A program made the position numbers and the translations under genes. The notes below the pieces were generated by a model, which was given only the letters and a program-made list of their open reading frames with translations, made no database searches and had not been told where the DNA came from. Positions 61,219-64,000 of a stretch of DNA of 64,000 bases are shown here, in pieces. Source of the stretch: Collinsella sp. An2 (lineage in GTDB: Bacteria > Actinomycetota > Coriobacteriia > Coriobacteriales > Coriobacteriaceae); NCBI RefSeq assembly GCF_002160065.1, contig NZ_NFJW01000001.1, forward strand, positions 186,001 to 250,000. The letters are read 5' to 3'. The stretch's first letter is position 1. Every line of letters begins with the position of its first letter.

Positions 61219-61443
61219 CTACGCCAACAGCCAATCGATGAGATTCAACTGCTCTATACCGTTGTGGTCGCTCGACCCAATGCGGTCCAAGGTGAGCAGT
61301 GTCTTGGGGTAGGCATCGTCCAGCCGCTCGAGCGGACGCAGCTCGCGCTCTAGGGTCGACTCATCCAGTACAGACAATGCGACCTGGAAGTAATGCGGCC
61401 TGCCCTCGCGCTCGGCAACAAAGTCGATTTCCAAATCGCCCAA
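61219..61443 (-). pseudogene. DUF4143 ATPase remnant, C-terminal end only
   Basis: A 74-residue frame reading EIDFVAEREGRPHYFQVALS, then ERELRPLERLDDAYPKTLLT and IDWLL, the last 70 residues of the DUF4143 family (a different subfamily from the gene at 55185). Nothing of the ATPase part is left upstream. A short palindrome TTCATCCA/TGGATGAA lies at about 61534-61555. Confidence 0.75.
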
Positions 61444-61587
61444 GCGGCTTCATTTATATTCGACGCATCGTTTGCTTGCAAGACATGTTTCGATCTGTCC
61501 AACCAAATGGATGAAATTCGGTGAAGCTTCAAGTTCATCCAATTAACTGGATGAATTTGCCAGAATTGATGGTTGGCTCGAAAGGTG

Positions 61588-61859
61588 ACGCGAGAGATGC
61601 TGCGCAAGTGCGGATGTCAATTGAAAGCGCCACCAACGACGACGTGAAACCCGTGCCACGATCCAGCGTCGAGTGCTGGGAAATGTCGAGGCTTCCGGTT
61701 GGCGCCATCGCGGTGATCGAGGGCAGGGACAAGCCATATCTCTATCGCGGAAAGGCATACCGCAGAAGCGACACGGTAGATGTGCTCAGGACGCTTGGCC
61801 TGTATTCGGCCGTCAGCGTCTGCATCAATGCGGCGATAATACCGGCTGATGAACCGTGA
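61588..61859 (+). pseudogene. AlbA_2/Schlafen-type regulator fragment
   Basis: The stretch GAIAVIEGRDKPYLYRGKAY then RRSDTVDV matches the centre of AlbA_2-domain regulators or helicases. The rest of the domain is missing and no start fits. Family assignment is by pattern on about 35 residues. Confidence 0.45.
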
Positions 61860-62210
61860 AGGGCAAAAATGGGCCAATCGCATACCAACGAGAGATGTTG
61901 GCTATATCGACGAAGTGAGGGTGTGGCCCTGCGGAGCGTGAAGCGGGTAGTTTCCATGCCGATTCGCGATGCGTGCGATGCTGACGAGGCGCGGGAAATG
62001 CTGATGCGGTGCACCGGTGATGCCTGTGTGGTCGGAGGGGTGTCGGATGGGTTCTGGGCAGGGGGTCAGACCTGGTAGGTCTCTCGTCCGGTATTCCCCG
62101 GTGCATTTCGTAAGGAGCGTGCCCCTCGGGATACCCCTAGGGAGTAGGGGAGGCGCCTGCCTTTTTCGAGATGTCCTCTGAGGAGTGGGTTCGGCCCCCA
62201 CGTACGTCTT
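61860..62210. other. Non-coding, decayed stretch
   Basis: No gene recognised. A hairpin CCCCTA/TAGGGG lies at about 62133-62149. Likely degraded mobile or regulator DNA continuing from the two remnants before it. Confidence 0.45.
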
Positions 62211-62405
62211 GAGTTGCCTACCTCGAATTCAAGTTGCGTGCGCGCTTTAAAAGTTGATAGAGGTTTTCGGCCATAATCACCTCCAATTGAGGGCGATTAT
62301 GGTCGTATCGCGCACGCAATTTTCATCGGGCGCACGCAATTTCAGTTGGGCGCACGTAACACCTGCCACGCGCACGTAACTCGACAACGGGGTACGCAAC
62401 TCGCG
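62211..62405. repeat. Array of 20-base repeats in palindromic layout
   Basis: CGCACGCAAT at 62311 and 62331, CGCACGTAAC at 62351 and 62371 and GGTACGCAAC at 62391 recur exactly every 20 bases, with the other half of each unit variable. On the left, GTTGCCTACC, GTTGCGTGCG and GTTGATAG at 62213, 62233 and 62253 are the inverted version with the same period. The centre pairs GGCCATAATCACC (62270) with GGGCGATTATGG (62291). Confidence 0.75.
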
Positions 62406-62582
62406 TGGAGCAGCGCGTCTCGGGTCCTCCGGAAGGGTCCTTCAGGAAGGTCCTTGGGGAATTCTCTTGTTGACAACACTGCGGGCAAGAAGGCGTGCAG
62501 CCGGTCCGCCCCTATGGCCGTATACTCGGTGCGTACGTATGATTCGCGCTTGGGCAGCCTTGCCCGCCCGGAAGGACTCATC

Positions 62583-63065
62583 ATGGAGAAGATCGCCAGC
62601 TTCACCGTCAACCACCTCGTACTCAAGCCGGGGGTGTACGTCTCGCGCATAGACACCGACCCCGCCACGGGTGCGCAGGTAACCACGTTTGACCTGCGTC
62701 TTACCGAGCCGAACCACGAGCCGGTGATGAACACCGCCGAGTGCCATACTATCGAGCATCTGGGCGCGACGTTTTTGCGGAACCATCCCGATTGGGCCTC
62801 GCGCGTGGTCTACTTTGGGCCCATGGGATGCCGGACCGGCTTTTACCTGGTGGTGTTTGGGCAGGTGAGTTCTCAGGAGATTCTCCCGCTTGTTCGTGAG
62901 CTCTTTGCGTTCGTTCGCGACTTTGAGGGCGAGATTCCGGGCGCGCGCCCCGAGGAGTGCGGTAACTACTTGGATCAGAACCTCCCCATGGCCAAATGGC
63001 TGGCGGCGCGCTATCTGGAGCGCGACCTGGACCACGCCGACGAGACGCGCCTGCAGTATCAGTAG
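62583..63065 (+). CDS. luxS: S-ribosylhomocysteine lyase (autoinducer-2 synthase)
   Basis: 160 residues, normal length. Zinc ligands: the HTIEH motif in NTAECHTIEHLGATFLR and the Cys in EECGNYLDQNLPMAKW; FGPMGCRTGFYLV holds the second conserved Cys. It splits S-ribosylhomocysteine into homocysteine and the AI-2 precursor. ATG 62583 follows GGAAGGA; upstream in-frame codons lie in repeat DNA and are ignored. Confidence 0.97.
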   Translation: MEKIASFTVNHLVLKPGVYVSRIDTDPATGAQVTTFDLRLTEPNHEPVMNTAECHTIEHLGATFLRNHPDWASRVVYFGPMGCRTGFYLVVFGQVSSQEILPLVRELFAFVRDFEGEIPGARPEECGNYLDQNLPMAKWLAARYLERDLDHADETRLQYQ

Positions 63066-63229
63066 GGGCGCCCGACCACCAGCAGGAACGCAAGAACCCG
63101 CGCGCCGAGCCACCAGCAAACACGCCGCGCCCCATCGCGCGCCGAGCATCGCCTGTTTGTTTCGCGTGGTCTCGCGCCAGCGGCTACAATGAAATGCGCA
63201 TCTGCGTCCACTCCAAAAGGAGCTGTTCC

Positions 63230-64000
63230 ATGGCCCATACCGTCCTGCCCGAAACGCCAACCGGCGAGCTGCGCGACCGCTTGCGGCGCGTCCGCTACAT
63301 CTTCACCGACCTCGACGGCACCATGTTGGGGCCGGGATCGTGCGTGCTTGCGAATGCTTCTGGCGAGCCAAGCCTCGACTTTGTGCGCGCGCTGCTCGAA
63401 CTCAAGCAGGCGGGCATCGAGGTCATCCCGTGCTCGGGACGAAATCGCTCGATGCTCCACGAAGATATTCGCCTGCTGGGCCTCAACTCCTTTATCGGCG
63501 AGATGGGCGGACTGCTCATGCTCGACAACAGCGAGAGCCGCTGGGAGTACTACACGGCCGACATGCCGTTCAATCCCGCCTGGGGCTACTCGCCGCACGA
63601 GTGCATCGAGGCCACGGGCATCCTCGACGAGTTCTCGACGCGGTGGCCGGGTCTTCTGGAATACCACAACGACATGTCGACGGGCTACAAGCACCGCGAG
63701 GTCACCGTCGGCCTGCGCGGCGAGATTCCCGATGAGGAGGCGCGCGCCATCATTGAGCAGTCCGGCGCGGAGCTCGACTGGGGAGACAACGGCTTTCTGA
63801 ACTACATCTCGGCTCCGACTACGCTCAAGCTGCCGGAAGGCGTGCGGGGCCGTGCGTTCAACATCATGCCTCGCGGCCTGAACAAGGGGCGCGGCATCAA
63901 GCGCTTCTGCAGCCTGCGCGGCATCGACTTGTCGGAGACGCTCGCGATCGGCGACGCTCCGTCCGACTTTCTCATGGCGGACACGTGCGACACGTTCCTC
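63230..64000 (+). CDS. HAD-superfamily phosphatase, cut by window end
   Basis: 257 codons visible. Motif I is FTDLDGTMLG (nucleophile Asp and DxD), motif II is VIPCSGRNRS, and motif III/IV is LAIGDAPSDFLMADTCDTFL at the edge. The large cap between suggests type IIB (Cof- or mannosyl-3-phosphoglycerate phosphatase-like). ATG 63230 follows AAAAGGAGC. Substrate unknown. Confidence 0.88.
   Translation, partial: MAHTVLPETPTGELRDRLRRVRYIFTDLDGTMLGPGSCVLANASGEPSLDFVRALLELKQAGIEVIPCSGRNRSMLHEDIRLLGLNSFIGEMGGLLMLDNSESRWEYYTADMPFNPAWGYSPHECIEATGILDEFSTRWPGLLEYHNDMSTGYKHREVTVGLRGEIPDEEARAIIEQSGAELDWGDNGFLNYISAPTTLKLPEGVRGRAFNIMPRGLNKGRGIKRFCSLRGIDLSETLAIGDAPSDFLMADTCDTFL

Noticed and set aside
62346-62582. 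N-terminal extension of LuxS
   Set aside because: The extension lies in repeat DNA; LuxS begins at MEKIASFTVNH with a good ribosome site and normal length.

Overview
The window is high-GC and looks like an actinobacterial chromosome of the class Coriobacteriia (Collinsella/Olsenella-like). This is inferred from base composition, the urease and argCJBD gene order, SLH-domain surface proteins and DUF4143 ATPases; no rRNA is present to confirm it. It divides into four parts.

(1) 1-6395, host nitrogen metabolism: the end of urea transporter gene urtD, then urtE and a complete urease operon ureABCEFGD, tightly packed on the + strand. A tRNA-Glu(TTC) gene follows at 6573.

(2) About 6660-42186, a complete 35.5-kb siphovirus-type prophage inserted just 3' of tRNA-Glu. 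A 10-bp core that forms one arm of the tRNA terminator hairpin is repeated at both ends. Order: large serine integrase, putative membrane accessory protein and XRE repressor (minus strand); a divergent operator region; then, on the + strand, a cro-like gene, many small early genes, ERF/SSB recombination, DUF6291/DnaC-like replication, ParB-like and HNH proteins, TerS/TerL, portal, a MuF-type minor capsid protein with a probable C-terminal nuclease toxin, scaffold, capsid, connectors, tail tube, tail chaperones with a -1 frameshift, tape measure, Dit, tail-tip and BppU-like proteins. A complete diversity-generating retroelement (DGR) sits between tail fibre and lysis genes: a target gene with a variable repeat, an Avd-like gene, a template repeat and a reverse transcriptase. 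All 20 differences between variable and template repeats fall on template adenines. Holin and an amidase-SLH endolysin close the phage.

(3) 42187-54120, ordinary chromosome: a ferredoxin-like protein, an FKBP isomerase, two paired proteins of unknown function, a NusG-domain-II protein, an iron alcohol dehydrogenase and the arginine genes argC-argJ-argB-argD.

(4) 54121-64000, a plastic region. A tRNA-Val gene has its 3' end duplicated downstream. A DUF4143 ATPase lies between two 407-bp direct repeats. A giant SLH surface protein starts in a run of nine G and is out of frame by one base, which suggests phase variation. About 2 kb of decayed genes and palindromic repeat arrays follow, then luxS and a HAD phosphatase cut by the window end.

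Together the window holds two independent ways of diversifying surface-binding proteins: retroelement mutagenesis of a phage receptor-binding protein, and homopolymer switching of a host surface protein.
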